DNA of 50,812 bases from Arenibacter sp. ARW7G5Y1 (lineage in GTDB: Bacteria; Bacteroidota; Bacteroidia; Flavobacteriales; Flavobacteriaceae), in assembly GCF_003201775.1 (NCBI RefSeq), contig NZ_QJJZ01000025.1, positions 1 through 50,812 on the forward strand, given 5' to 3'. Positions 43,309-50,812 of this stretch are shown here, piece after piece; the stretch's first letter is position 1; each line of letters opens with the position of its first letter. Below the pieces are notes generated by a model that had not been told where the DNA came from, ran no database searches, and worked only from the letters and a program-made list of their open reading frames with translations. The translations under genes were made by a program, and so were the position numbers.

Positions 43309-43992
43309 TGTTTTGGTACTGGCATTCATTTTAAAGATGCGATAATTCACTGATTGTTACAGGTGTTTTTTTAGCTTCCAGCAAACGTACCAATAAAGCG
43401 AATACAGTTTGCTGCCTAAGAATTACTCCCAAGCTGATGCTTAAGAAATCGTTACTGTAAATACTGTAGAATGAACTATATAGTGGTAAAAAGTATAGAT
43501 TTCAGCAGTGATTATTATGCAAATCCAATGCTTTCCTATACCTCTATATGTTATTCAATAAAGAGTTCGTGCAGCAAATCCAGGCCATTGTTATTAAAAC
43601 GTCAAGCTAAGGTAAAATCATAAAATCGGCTCATTTTCGTAACTGTATTTATATAGTTTTGCCCTGAACAACCAAGTGTTAATTAATCGGTAGTGTAATT
43701 GTAGGTCTTTGGCAATGGGCCCTTGTGTTCTTTTTTTTGGGGATGTAGGGAGCAGGGTTTTTATTAAAAATAAGGGATTCTGATCTTAATTTATTTTTGG
43801 AGGCTCGTTTTAAAATCGGTCTGTCCTTCAATCAGGTAAATTGTATTTGGATTAGGGATACCTTACTGTAAGAAATTTCTGCCCAACCCCCGATATGCAA
43901 ACCTTTGCATTGCAATTTAGAGTCTAATAATTCCGATATCGTTAATTAAGTGTTAATTTGGTTATGACAAAACTAATTTAAACCATAAAAAT
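43309..43992. other. Regulatory gap upstream of the SusC gene
   Basis: About 680 bases without a plausible gene. It contains an inverted repeat CAGCAAAC/GTTTGCTG at 43379-43386 and 43407-43414, and the palindrome listed separately at 43895-43910. A TTAATTTG near 43953 is a one-mismatch -7 element. The gap should hold the SusC promoter and its operator. Confidence 0.5.
43895..43910. promoter_or_regulatory. Candidate LacI-type operator upstream of the SusC gene
   Basis: ATGCAAA at 43895-43901 and TTTGCAT at 43904-43910 form a 16-bp inverted repeat with a CC centre, 82 bases before the SusC ATG. LacI-family operators commonly read like TGCAAACGTTTGCA, so this is close apart from the centre. A LacI-family gene lies downstream of the SusD gene. 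Confidence 0.5.
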
Positions 43993-46965
43993 ATGAAGAA
44001 ACTGAAATTTTTGATGTTTGCCATTATGATGGGCATTTCAGCAACGTCATGGGCGCAGACCACGGTTAGCGGTACGGTGTCCGATGAACAGAACGTTCCT
44101 TTGCCAGGTGCCACAGTGCTGGAAAAGGGAACGAAGAATGGAACAACGACCGATTTCGATGGGAATTTTACCATACAAGTATCGGATGCAAACGCAGTAC
44201 TTGCGGTGTCTTTTTTGGGATATGCGACCAATGAGATTCCTTTAAACGGGCAGACCAATGTGAGTGTAGCTTTGCAGGAAGACTCATCTTTATTGGACGA
44301 GGTGGTCGTAGTTGGTTACGGCGTTCAAAAGAAGTCCGATGTAACCGGATCTATAGCTTCTGTTAAAAGTGAAGATTTTAATAAAGGCGTAGTGGCCAAC
44401 CCTGGACAGTTATTGCAAGGTAAAGTCTCCGGTGTGAATGTAACTTCCGTTAGCGGGGAGCCAGGGGCATCACAGAACATTATTATCCGTGGATTGGGAA
44501 GTTTGCGATCAGGAACTACACCACTCTTTGTTATAGATGGTTTTGTAATAGATAATAGTGGTACCGGCGTGGCCTCAAATCCGCTAAACTTTATCAACCC
44601 TCAGGATATTGCCTCAATGGATGTTCTTAAGGATGCTTCGGCTGCTGCCATTTACGGAGCACGTGCGGCCAATGGAGTTATCGTTATTACTACTAAGAAA
44701 GGAAAGGATGGTAAATCTGAAATGAATTTATCCGTTTCTACAGCAATGGCCACTTTGGCCAATAAAATGGACGTCTTCAGTGCCGATGAATTTAGACAGC
44801 AGGTTCCTGCAGTAGGAGGAGTTTTGTTGGATGGCGGTGCTGCTACGGATTGGCAGGATGAATTGACTAGAACTGCCATTTCAAAGAATGTTAACTTTGC
44901 CATGAGCGGTGGGGCTGCAGATAAATTTTCCTATTATGTCTCCACTGGGGTAGATGATCAAAAAGGGATTTTTAATACCAGTTCCTTAAAACGATACTCA
45001 GGAAGGGTCAATCTGACCCAGAAAGCATTGGACGGACGTTTTAATGTTGATTTAAATCTAACGGCTTCAAGAACTGTGAATGATAGACCGAATATTGGTG
45101 ACATGACGGTGGATATGCTTCAATTGAACCCTACGATACCTGTTTATACGAACGGAGAGCCTACTTTGTTCGATGACAGGTTAAATCCTATTGTCCGTAA
45201 CAAGATTTATAGCGATGTTTCCAATAGCAACCGTATCTTGGCGAATATCGCCCCTTCTTTGGAAATTTTCGATGGGCTGACGTATAGGGCGAATCTCGGG
45301 GTAGATTACTCGGCAACCGATAGGGATGTACAGACAAATCCGTATCCCATATTGGAAAGTTTGGTGGAGGGTACTCTTAGCTCATATTATACCAACAATA
45401 GGAACTCCTTGATAGAGAATACCTTAACCTATACTTATAATGAGGACGTACATAATTTCACTTTGCTTGCAGGGCATTCCTATCAAGAAATTTATGTTCA
45501 GCAAAAACGATTTGATCTTAGAGGGTTTGCTACCAATGATATAGATCCTAAATTTCAGGATCAGATCAGTAGTCAAGAGAATCCTACCAGCCTTAACAGC
45601 TATGCCTATAAGAATGAACTTCAGTCTTTCTTTGGTAGGCTTAATTATGGGTATGCGGACAAATATCTTTTAACGGCCACCATGCGTGCCGACGGTTCCT
45701 CAAAATTTGGTGCCAACAATAAATACGGATATTTTCCATCTGTTGCCTTGGGCTGGAATATTAGTAAGGAAGATATATTGGCCGAAAGTGATATTGTCAA
45801 TAATTTAAAGCTCCGTGCCAGTTGGGGTCAAACAGGTAATCAGGAAGGGATTGATAATAAGGTTAGTCTAGCAAGTTACATAGACAGTAAGGCAGATAAT
45901 GATACCTATCCTCTTGATCCAAATGCCAGTACTATAGATGACTATCCTTTTGGTACGGTTCCCGCCAGAACGGCCAACCCTGATCTTAAATGGGAAGTTT
46001 CTACCCAGACCAACATTGGATTGGATTTTGGTCTCTTCAATAGTAAGTTGACAGGTACCTTGGATTATTTTCACAAAGTTACCAGTGATGTAGTACTGTT
46101 GGCCAATAGAATAGATCCGATACAGCCTACCCCAAAAATTTGGACCAATATTCCTGATATGGAAATTATCAATTCAGGAATTGAATTTGCTTTGGATTAT
46201 AGAATATTACTTGGGCAGGACTTTATGTTTAATTTGGGAGGTAATATGAGTTTTACGGATAATAAAGTTGAAAACTCCCAATTTGAAGTGATTACTACAG
46301 GTGCTGCCCAAGGAGCTGGGCAAACTGGGGCCACTATTAATGGATACCTGAACAACGAACCTGTGGGTGCTTTCTATATGAAGGAATTTATGGGTATTGG
46401 AGCCGATGGCCTAAATCAATACAGGGATGTTAACGGAGATGGTGAGATTTTGGATAACGACCGTATCGTAGTGGGAAGCGCCCTGCCGGATGTCATCTAT
46501 GCCTTCTATTTCAAATTCAATTATAAAGATTTTGATTTAGGACTTAACTTTAATGGTGTCTCGGGCAATAAGATATATAACCACACGGCTATGTCCCTTT
46601 TCTCAAGAGGGCAGTTGAGCAGAAACTTGAACGCTACCGATTTTGCTGTGGAATTCTCCAACGAGGATAACAGCAACTCCAATGAAGTGTCCACACGCTA
46701 TTTAGAAGATGGTAGTTTCCTCCGCTTAAACAATGCCACCTTAGGGTATAACTTAAAACCGCAAGACCTGGGCTTGGGAGATTTGATAAGCAATGTCCGA
46801 TTTACATTAACGGGCCAGAACTTATTTGTACTTACTGATTATTCCGGATTTGATCCCGAGATCAACACAGGAAGTACTATAGACGGTATTCAAACTTTTG
46901 GGATAGACCGATTTACTTATCCATCTCCAAGAACATTGCTTTTTGGCTTAAACGTATCATTCTAA
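43993..46965 (+). CDS. SusC/RagA-type TonB-dependent outer-membrane transporter
   Basis: 990 residues with signal MKKLKFLMFAIMMGISATSW then AQ. A CarboxypepD_reg-like domain spans about residues 22-100 (TVSGTVSDEQNVPLPGATVL, TDFDGNFTIQV). The SusC signature DEVVVVGYGVQKKSDVTGSI follows, then the plug (LLQGKVSGVNVTS, IIIRGLGSLRSGTTPLFVID, AAAIYGARAANGVIVITTKK) and the large beta-barrel, ending NVSF. It imports oligosaccharides across the outer membrane with TonB. The downstream SusD lipoprotein forms the lid. Substrate not predictable from the sequence; the neighbourhood suggests an acidic or sulfated glycan. Confidence 0.95.
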   Translation: MKKLKFLMFAIMMGISATSWAQTTVSGTVSDEQNVPLPGATVLEKGTKNGTTTDFDGNFTIQVSDANAVLAVSFLGYATNEIPLNGQTNVSVALQEDSSLLDEVVVVGYGVQKKSDVTGSIASVKSEDFNKGVVANPGQLLQGKVSGVNVTSVSGEPGASQNIIIRGLGSLRSGTTPLFVIDGFVIDNSGTGVASNPLNFINPQDIASMDVLKDASAAAIYGARAANGVIVITTKKGKDGKSEMNLSVSTAMATLANKMDVFSADEFRQQVPAVGGVLLDGGAATDWQDELTRTAISKNVNFAMSGGAADKFSYYVSTGVDDQKGIFNTSSLKRYSGRVNLTQKALDGRFNVDLNLTASRTVNDRPNIGDMTVDMLQLNPTIPVYTNGEPTLFDDRLNPIVRNKIYSDVSNSNRILANIAPSLEIFDGLTYRANLGVDYSATDRDVQTNPYPILESLVEGTLSSYYTNNRNSLIENTLTYTYNEDVHNFTLLAGHSYQEIYVQQKRFDLRGFATNDIDPKFQDQISSQENPTSLNSYAYKNELQSFFGRLNYGYADKYLLTATMRADGSSKFGANNKYGYFPSVALGWNISKEDILAESDIVNNLKLRASWGQTGNQEGIDNKVSLASYIDSKADNDTYPLDPNASTIDDYPFGTVPARTANPDLKWEVSTQTNIGLDFGLFNSKLTGTLDYFHKVTSDVVLLANRIDPIQPTPKIWTNIPDMEIINSGIEFALDYRILLGQDFMFNLGGNMSFTDNKVENSQFEVITTGAAQGAGQTGATINGYLNNEPVGAFYMKEFMGIGADGLNQYRDVNGDGEILDNDRIVVGSALPDVIYAFYFKFNYKDFDLGLNFNGVSGNKIYNHTAMSLFSRGQLSRNLNATDFAVEFSNEDNSNSNEVSTRYLEDGSFLRLNNATLGYNLKPQDLGLGDLISNVRFTLTGQNLFVLTDYSGFDPEINTGSTIDGIQTFGIDRFTYPSPRTLLFGLNVSF

Positions 46966-46982
46966 TAAAAAAATGCTTAGTA

Positions 46983-48725
46983 ATGAAAAATAAATTTATA
47001 ATTACAATATTGGTGTATTGTTCCTTGTTGAACTGGAACTGTACGGACCTGGAAGAGGAATTATTCGATGAAACCCTAACGGGAGCACAAGCCGAAGTAA
47101 TTAGTGGAGCAATTGCACCTGCCTACGGCTATGTTTCATGGACCTGGAGACATACCAATTACTATGGACTTCAGCTTATTTCCTCGGATGAGGCTATTCT
47201 TCCCTACAGAGGGGGAACCGACTGGTTTGACGGTGGTAAATTCTTAGCCACACATTCGCATACCTACACTCCGAGTAATGATTTGATTTCCAGTAGCTGG
47301 AATGAGCTGACTACCAATATTTCCAGAACATTGGCGGCCATTGAGGTGTTGACGCCCTTGGCAGATGAAGGCAATGTGGAAGCAGCGGGCGCCTTATACG
47401 AAATGAAAGCGCTTAGGGCCTACTTGAACATGTTGATGCTGGATAGTTGGGGTATGGTCTTAAAAAAGGAAGCATCCAATGAACTTTCAGAGGTCTTAAG
47501 GACTCAGGACGCCATAGATTATATACAAAATGAATTATTGTCTGTGGTAGATGTCATTAACAAGGACAAAGGACCGGGAAGAATGACCCAAGCTGCAGTT
47601 TGGGGGTTATTGGCCAGAATTCATTTGAATGCCGCTGTGTATAGAGACCCATACGGAACGCCAAACTTTACGGATGCGGATATGGATAAGGTTATAGAAT
47701 ACACAAATAATATTATCAATTCAGGGGACTTTGCATTGTCGCCGGAATATTTCGATCTTTTCAATGACGATAACAATAGTAACTCCGAGCTCATATTTGC
47801 CTTGGATCAACGAGGGGTGTTGAAAAATGAGGAAAGCCGTTGGTCTTATTGGTCTATTGCCGGATCGGTATGGGGGAGATTGGAATATCCTAGCTCTGAC
47901 GGTACAGATGGCCCAGCGATAACCTCGGATTTCTATCAGACTTGGGTAGAAGCCTATGATGATGTGGATCCTGCTGAGGCAGACGCCAGATTCTATCAGC
48001 AAAACCAACAGATTCCAGCAGAGTTAATGGATTTAACAGGGCTTTCGCCTTTGAATGATGAAGATCATTATTATTGTGCCGATGTAGCTACTTATGAAAT
48101 GAACAGAGGTATTTTACGAGGGGTACAATGGGGGCCAAGAAAGGATTCTGGCGGTTCCTTTATTACCTGCGATGATGGGGTAAGAATCTATCCTGTTAAA
48201 CAAATTAAAGGAAATGGCCCGGACAGGGATGTAGGTTATGTTAATCATACCGAGCAAATTGATTTTACCAATGAAGGTTCGTTGCACAACACTGGATATA
48301 GAGTTGCCAAATACCAATTTAGTAGAACTTCCAACAACGCCAATAATTTTAGCAGTATAGATCTTGTAATGATGCGTTTAGGGGAAATTTACTTGATGCG
48401 CGCAGAAGCAAAATTGAGGAAAAACGATACTGGAGGAGCCTTGGCGGATGTGAACCTTGTGAGGGCATCCAGGACATCGCGCCCAGATCAAACCCCTGAG
48501 GCTTTAAATTCTATTGATTTGGATGTTATGTTCCGTGAACGTGGTTTTGAATTGTATTGGGAAGGCTTTAGAAGGGGCGACCAAATACGTTTTGGTAAAT
48601 ACGAGGATTCTTGGACCGAAAAGACGGATTCCGATGTAAACAAGCGATTGTTTCCTATACCACAAAGTGCAGTTGATGCAGCTTCGGGTATTGATGGTTT
48701 CCTTCAGCAGAACCCAGGTTATTAA
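46983..48725 (+). CDS. SusD/RagB-type glycan-binding lipoprotein
   Basis: 580 residues. The signal ends in YCSLLNWNC, an atypical lipobox with lipid-bearing C20. The TPR-like SusD fold shows LTGAQAEVISGAIAPAYGYV near the start, SWNELTTNISRTLAAIEVL, KALRAYLNMLMLDSWGMV, then C-terminal MRLGEIYLMRAEAKLRKND, ALADVNLVRASR and RERGFELYWEGFRRGDQIRF. It sits 17 bases after the SusC gene, so they form one transcript. It binds the glycan at the cell surface and closes the SusC pore. A strong terminator follows. No starch-specific residues are claimed. Confidence 0.94.
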   Translation: MKNKFIITILVYCSLLNWNCTDLEEELFDETLTGAQAEVISGAIAPAYGYVSWTWRHTNYYGLQLISSDEAILPYRGGTDWFDGGKFLATHSHTYTPSNDLISSSWNELTTNISRTLAAIEVLTPLADEGNVEAAGALYEMKALRAYLNMLMLDSWGMVLKKEASNELSEVLRTQDAIDYIQNELLSVVDVINKDKGPGRMTQAAVWGLLARIHLNAAVYRDPYGTPNFTDADMDKVIEYTNNIINSGDFALSPEYFDLFNDDNNSNSELIFALDQRGVLKNEESRWSYWSIAGSVWGRLEYPSSDGTDGPAITSDFYQTWVEAYDDVDPAEADARFYQQNQQIPAELMDLTGLSPLNDEDHYYCADVATYEMNRGILRGVQWGPRKDSGGSFITCDDGVRIYPVKQIKGNGPDRDVGYVNHTEQIDFTNEGSLHNTGYRVAKYQFSRTSNNANNFSSIDLVMMRLGEIYLMRAEAKLRKNDTGGALADVNLVRASRTSRPDQTPEALNSIDLDVMFRERGFELYWEGFRRGDQIRFGKYEDSWTEKTDSDVNKRLFPIPQSAVDAASGIDGFLQQNPGY

Positions 48726-48751
48726 TAAAATATAATAGATCTGATTTTAAT

Positions 48752-48787
48752 TTGGGGCGGACAATTAATTGTCCGCCCCAATCTTTT
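48752..48787 (+). terminator. Strong hairpin terminator after the SusD gene
   Basis: TTGGGGCGGACAATT pairs perfectly with AATTGTCCGCCCCAA, a 30-base palindrome. A T-rich TCTTTTG follows. It lies 26 bases after the SusD stop and separates the SusCD transcript from the LacI gene. Confidence 0.85.
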
Positions 48788-49055
48788 GTGGCATTTGGAT
48801 GCGGTTGTAATTGGTGACAAAAATCCAGGGGCAATTTCCCTTTTAACGGTACTTTCATCTATCTTTCCACTTTATTCATCTTGTGTTCCACATATCTGGT
48901 CCGTGTAAATTTTTTATTGTATTTTGTCTAAAATGTTCAATTCCATAATTTGTACTTTTAATGGTGATTTTTGTAGGTTGGAGCCCGCCGTGGCTACATT
49001 TTATAATCAATGTGAATATGATAAGGGAAGTAAGGATTGTAAATAGAGGCTTATT

Positions 49056-50075
49056 ATGAAGAAGGGGCGCGTTACCATTAAAGACATAGCACGTGAGCTG
49101 AATATAGCACCCTCAACTGTTTCCAGGGCCTTGAACGATCACCCAGCTATTAAAAAAGAAACCAAGGATGCAGTAAAGGCATTGGCAGAAGCATTGGACT
49201 ATCAACCAAATCTCTTGGCCTTAAATCTTTTGCAAAAAAAATCCAATACTATTGGGGTCATTGTACCAGAAATTACGGGACACTTTTTTTCGGCAATAAT
49301 TACCGGTATTCAGGATGTAATTGTTGACTCGGAATACAATATTATGATTTGCCTGTCCAATGAATCTTACGAAGAAGAGATGACCATTGTAAAGAGGTTG
49401 TCCAAAATCCAGATAGATGGGGTCCTGGTAGCACCTTCATCCGAGACCAAGAATTTCGATCATTTCCGCAGGCTTCAAAAGAGTGGTATTCCCGTAGTGG
49501 TTTTTGATAGGGATTGTCCAGGATTGGAGGCGGACAAGGTGTTGGTAGATGATTATTTTGGAGCTTTTCAGGCCGTTGAATATCTCATTGGTACTGGCTG
49601 TAAAAACATAGCACACCTTGGAGGCCCTTTAAACCTAAGTACCACCGAACAAAGGCTTCAGGGGTATCTGGATGCTCTTGAGAAGAATGGAATCCCTATA
49701 AATGAGGATTATATTGTTCATGTGCCGGGGTTTTCACATAAAGATGGCGCAAAGGCCACAAAAAAAATATTGGAACTCAAGGAGCGTCCCAATGCAATCT
49801 TCGCCTACAATGATAATATTGCCATTTCGGCCATGCATATCGCCAAAAAAATGGGTTTGAAAATTCCGGAAGACGTCTCCGTTTTGGGATTTGATGATGA
49901 ACCCCATTCTTTATTTATCACCCCTGCCTTATCCACTGTTTGGCAACCGGTTTACAGTATGGGAATGCTCTCTGCCAGAATTTTATTGAGTCATTTAAAG
50001 AACAAGAATAACATTTTGGAGTTTAGAAAGGAAGTCTTTAAACCGGAACTGGTTATCAGGGCTTCTTCCAATTGA
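49056..50075 (+). CDS. LacI/PurR-family transcriptional regulator
   Basis: 339 residues. The N-terminal helix-turn-helix is VTIKDIARELNIAPSTVSRA then LNDHPAIKKETK (residues about 5-35), with hinge helix LALNLLQKKSNTIGVI. The periplasmic-binding-protein-like core shows GVIVPEITGHFFSAIITGIQ, GVLVAPSSETKNF, VVFDRDCP, IAHLGGPLNLSTTEQRLQGY and VLGFDDEPHSLFITPALSTV. It represses or activates catabolic genes in response to a sugar ligand. The nearest plausible target is the SusCD operon upstream on the same strand, possibly through the palindrome at 43895. It has no close downstream partner; a structure-rich gap follows. Confidence 0.94.
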   Translation: MKKGRVTIKDIARELNIAPSTVSRALNDHPAIKKETKDAVKALAEALDYQPNLLALNLLQKKSNTIGVIVPEITGHFFSAIITGIQDVIVDSEYNIMICLSNESYEEEMTIVKRLSKIQIDGVLVAPSSETKNFDHFRRLQKSGIPVVVFDRDCPGLEADKVLVDDYFGAFQAVEYLIGTGCKNIAHLGGPLNLSTTEQRLQGYLDALEKNGIPINEDYIVHVPGFSHKDGAKATKKILELKERPNAIFAYNDNIAISAMHIAKKMGLKIPEDVSVLGFDDEPHSLFITPALSTVWQPVYSMGMLSARILLSHLKNKNNILEFRKEVFKPELVIRASSN

Positions 50076-50161
50076 TTTGATGCTTATAAGAAATACAGAC
50101 ACTTACTAGGGAGGTAACCTTCATAAAATAATCGATAATATGGTTTTATGGGGCACTTCAC

Positions 50162-50190
50162 GGATCAATCTCAAAAGTTGTGTGTGAATT
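50162..50190. repeat. 29-bp direct repeat, copy 1
   Basis: This copy begins GGATCAATCTCAAAAG and ends TTGTGTGTGAATT. The second copy 331 bases further on differs at two positions (TC versus CT). Such near-perfect repeats in non-coding DNA often mark a decayed or inserted element. Confidence 0.75.
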
Positions 50191-50355
50191 GGCAGGGAAA
50201 ACGCAGCAATTGGTCAAGATTCAAAGAAGGATAGCCGAGAGTATAGAATCTAGAAACTGGATCGCATTTTAGTTAAAATTCAAGGTAAGTCCAGTCAAGT
50301 ATCCAACATCTGCTTTAATATCCAGACCATCGCGTTATGCGGTAAGTAAAAAGCT

Positions 50356-50404
50356 CCTTCCCTTGGTTAAGGGAAGGTGGATTCTCCGACCAAAGGAGGA
50401 GAAT
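50356..50404. repeat. Hairpin-rich element between the direct repeats
   Basis: CCTTCCCTT and AAGGGAAGG form a perfect nine-base-pair stem with a GGTT loop (50356-50377). ATTCTCC and GGAGAAT form a second stem directly after (50381-50404). The GGAAGG/GGAAGGGATT pattern recalls interspersed repeats seen in Bacteroidota genomes (recalled, not verified). Confidence 0.55.
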
Positions 50405-50492
50405 ACGGAAGGGATTGAAAAATGTAGCATTCTTCCTTCATAGACCGACCACAATTTTTGCATAAACACAACAATTGTTCCTGATCCTATAT

Positions 50493-50521
50493 GGATCAAT
50501 CCTAAAAGTTGTGTGTGAATT
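50493..50521. repeat. 29-bp direct repeat, copy 2
   Basis: GGATCAATCCTAAAAG followed by TTGTGTGTGAATT, matching the copy at 50162 except for two swapped bases. Confidence 0.75.
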
Positions 50522-50652
50522 AAAAAAGATATAGTTTACTATCTCAAGTTTGTGTCCTGTTCATTTTTTGCATCGCCCAAATGCGCAGCATTCATGAATA
50601 CCATTAAAAATCAATAGACCAGCCGATTAATAAAAAACGACCAGGGCCGAAT

Positions 50653-50677
50653 AACCAAGGTAAGATGTACCTTGGTT
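50653..50677. repeat. Perfect 10-bp inverted repeat, hairpin
   Basis: AACCAAGGTA and TACCTTGGTT flank a five-base loop. It lies 36 bases past the stop of the partial minus-strand gene at the right edge. It is followed by another imperfect palindrome around the GCCATGGC at 50695-50702. The arrangement fits a terminator or an element end. Confidence 0.6.
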
Positions 50678-50712
50678 AGGAGGAGCCAGCTGTAGCCATG
50701 GCCAAGCTGATT

Positions 50713-50811
50713 TTAATTTTCTTTAAATCTACGCACTTTCCACGGCCCCGGCGTCCAGGCCGCTTTCACTTGGGTGAAATGCTCTATGGACGCCTTCCAC
50801 CTTCCAATGTG
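50713..50811 (-). CDS. C-terminal end of an unidentified gene cut by the window edge
   Basis: The last 32 codons of a minus-strand reading frame enter from the right edge and stop at 50713, ending in WTPGPWKVRRFKEN. The bases are clearly more GC-rich than the surrounding non-coding DNA. With the repeats and hairpins to its left, it may belong to a mobile element, perhaps a transposase or maturase-like protein. The family is not recognised and the frame may even be chance. Confidence 0.35.
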   Translation of the reverse strand, partial: HIGRWKASIEHFTQVKAAWTPGPWKVRRFKEN

Positions 50812-50812
50812 A

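Noticed and set aside
50162..50521. CRISPR array or tandem repeat array
   Set aside because: Only two 29-bp copies, 331 bases apart, with unrelated spacing and no cas genes.

Overview
The window looks like a piece of chromosome from a marine, polysaccharide-degrading member of the Bacteroidota, most likely Flavobacteriaceae (the Zobellia/Maribacter/Arenibacter kind of lifestyle). The evidence is a SusC/SusD pair, two lipoprotein sulfatases, a LacI regulator, DUF4270 and DUF4907 proteins, a FadL-type barrel, several LytS/LytTR two-component pairs, many short lipobox signal peptides, AT-rich DNA, and recognisable Bacteroidota -7 elements (TAnnTTTG). The genus cannot be fixed from sequence alone.

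Layout, left half. 1-1.3 kb: a tyrosine recombinase cut by the window edge, divergent from a small zinc-finger protein. 1.3-3.2 kb (minus): an ornithine cyclodeaminase/mu-crystallin family enzyme and an exported protein of unknown function. 3.2-3.9 kb: a gene-poor stretch with a possible gene relic. 3.9-8.2 kb: a lipoprotein sugar dehydrogenase-like propeller fused to cytochrome c, then an exported sensor-type propeller with a helical C-terminal domain. 8.2-14.4 kb: a LytS/LytTR pair facing an EF-hand protein, two YHYH-domain lipoproteins, a His-rich N-terminal membrane protein, a YwqK/MORN-type lipoprotein and a SCO1-type copper chaperone. 14.6-16.2 kb: a sulfatase. 16.3-22.3 kb: a Kelch-DUF4907-LytS-LytTR operon divergent from a DUF4270 lipoprotein plus FadL-type outer-membrane barrel. 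22.5-28.9 kb: a TolC-MacA-MacB efflux operon carrying its own LytS/LytTR pair.

Right half. 29.3-33.8 kb: 2-keto-3-deoxygalactonate kinase, 2-keto-3-deoxy-6-phosphogalactonate aldolase-type enzyme, a periplasmic lactonase-type propeller and a second sulfatase. This is consistent with use of (sulfated) galactose or anhydrogalactose from algal galactans. 34-37.8 kb: PAP2 phosphatase, a coiled-coil protein, a SYLF lipid-binding protein and a lipid A acyltransferase-type enzyme. 37.8-40.7 kb (minus): creatininase-family enzyme, phytanoyl-CoA dioxygenase-family enzyme and a GH33-like sialidase. 41-43.3 kb: a small barrel protein and an alpha/beta hydrolase-TPR fusion. 44-50.1 kb: SusC, SusD and a LacI-family regulator. 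50.1-50.8 kb: non-coding, structure-rich DNA with direct repeats and hairpins, ending in the C-terminus of an unidentified, more GC-rich gene.

Working model (inference): the right half is a polysaccharide/glycan utilisation region, with SusCD uptake, a periplasmic sialidase-like enzyme, sulfatases and 2-keto-3-deoxygalactonate breakdown. The left half is a cluster of envelope functions (metal or redox proteins, outer-membrane modules, efflux) in which three paralogous LytS/LytTR systems each sit beside a different envelope gene set. The most interesting uncharacterised unit is the EF-hand/YHYH/YHYH/SCO1 island with its divergent LytS/LytTR pair. No rRNA, tRNA or CRISPR array was seen by eye.
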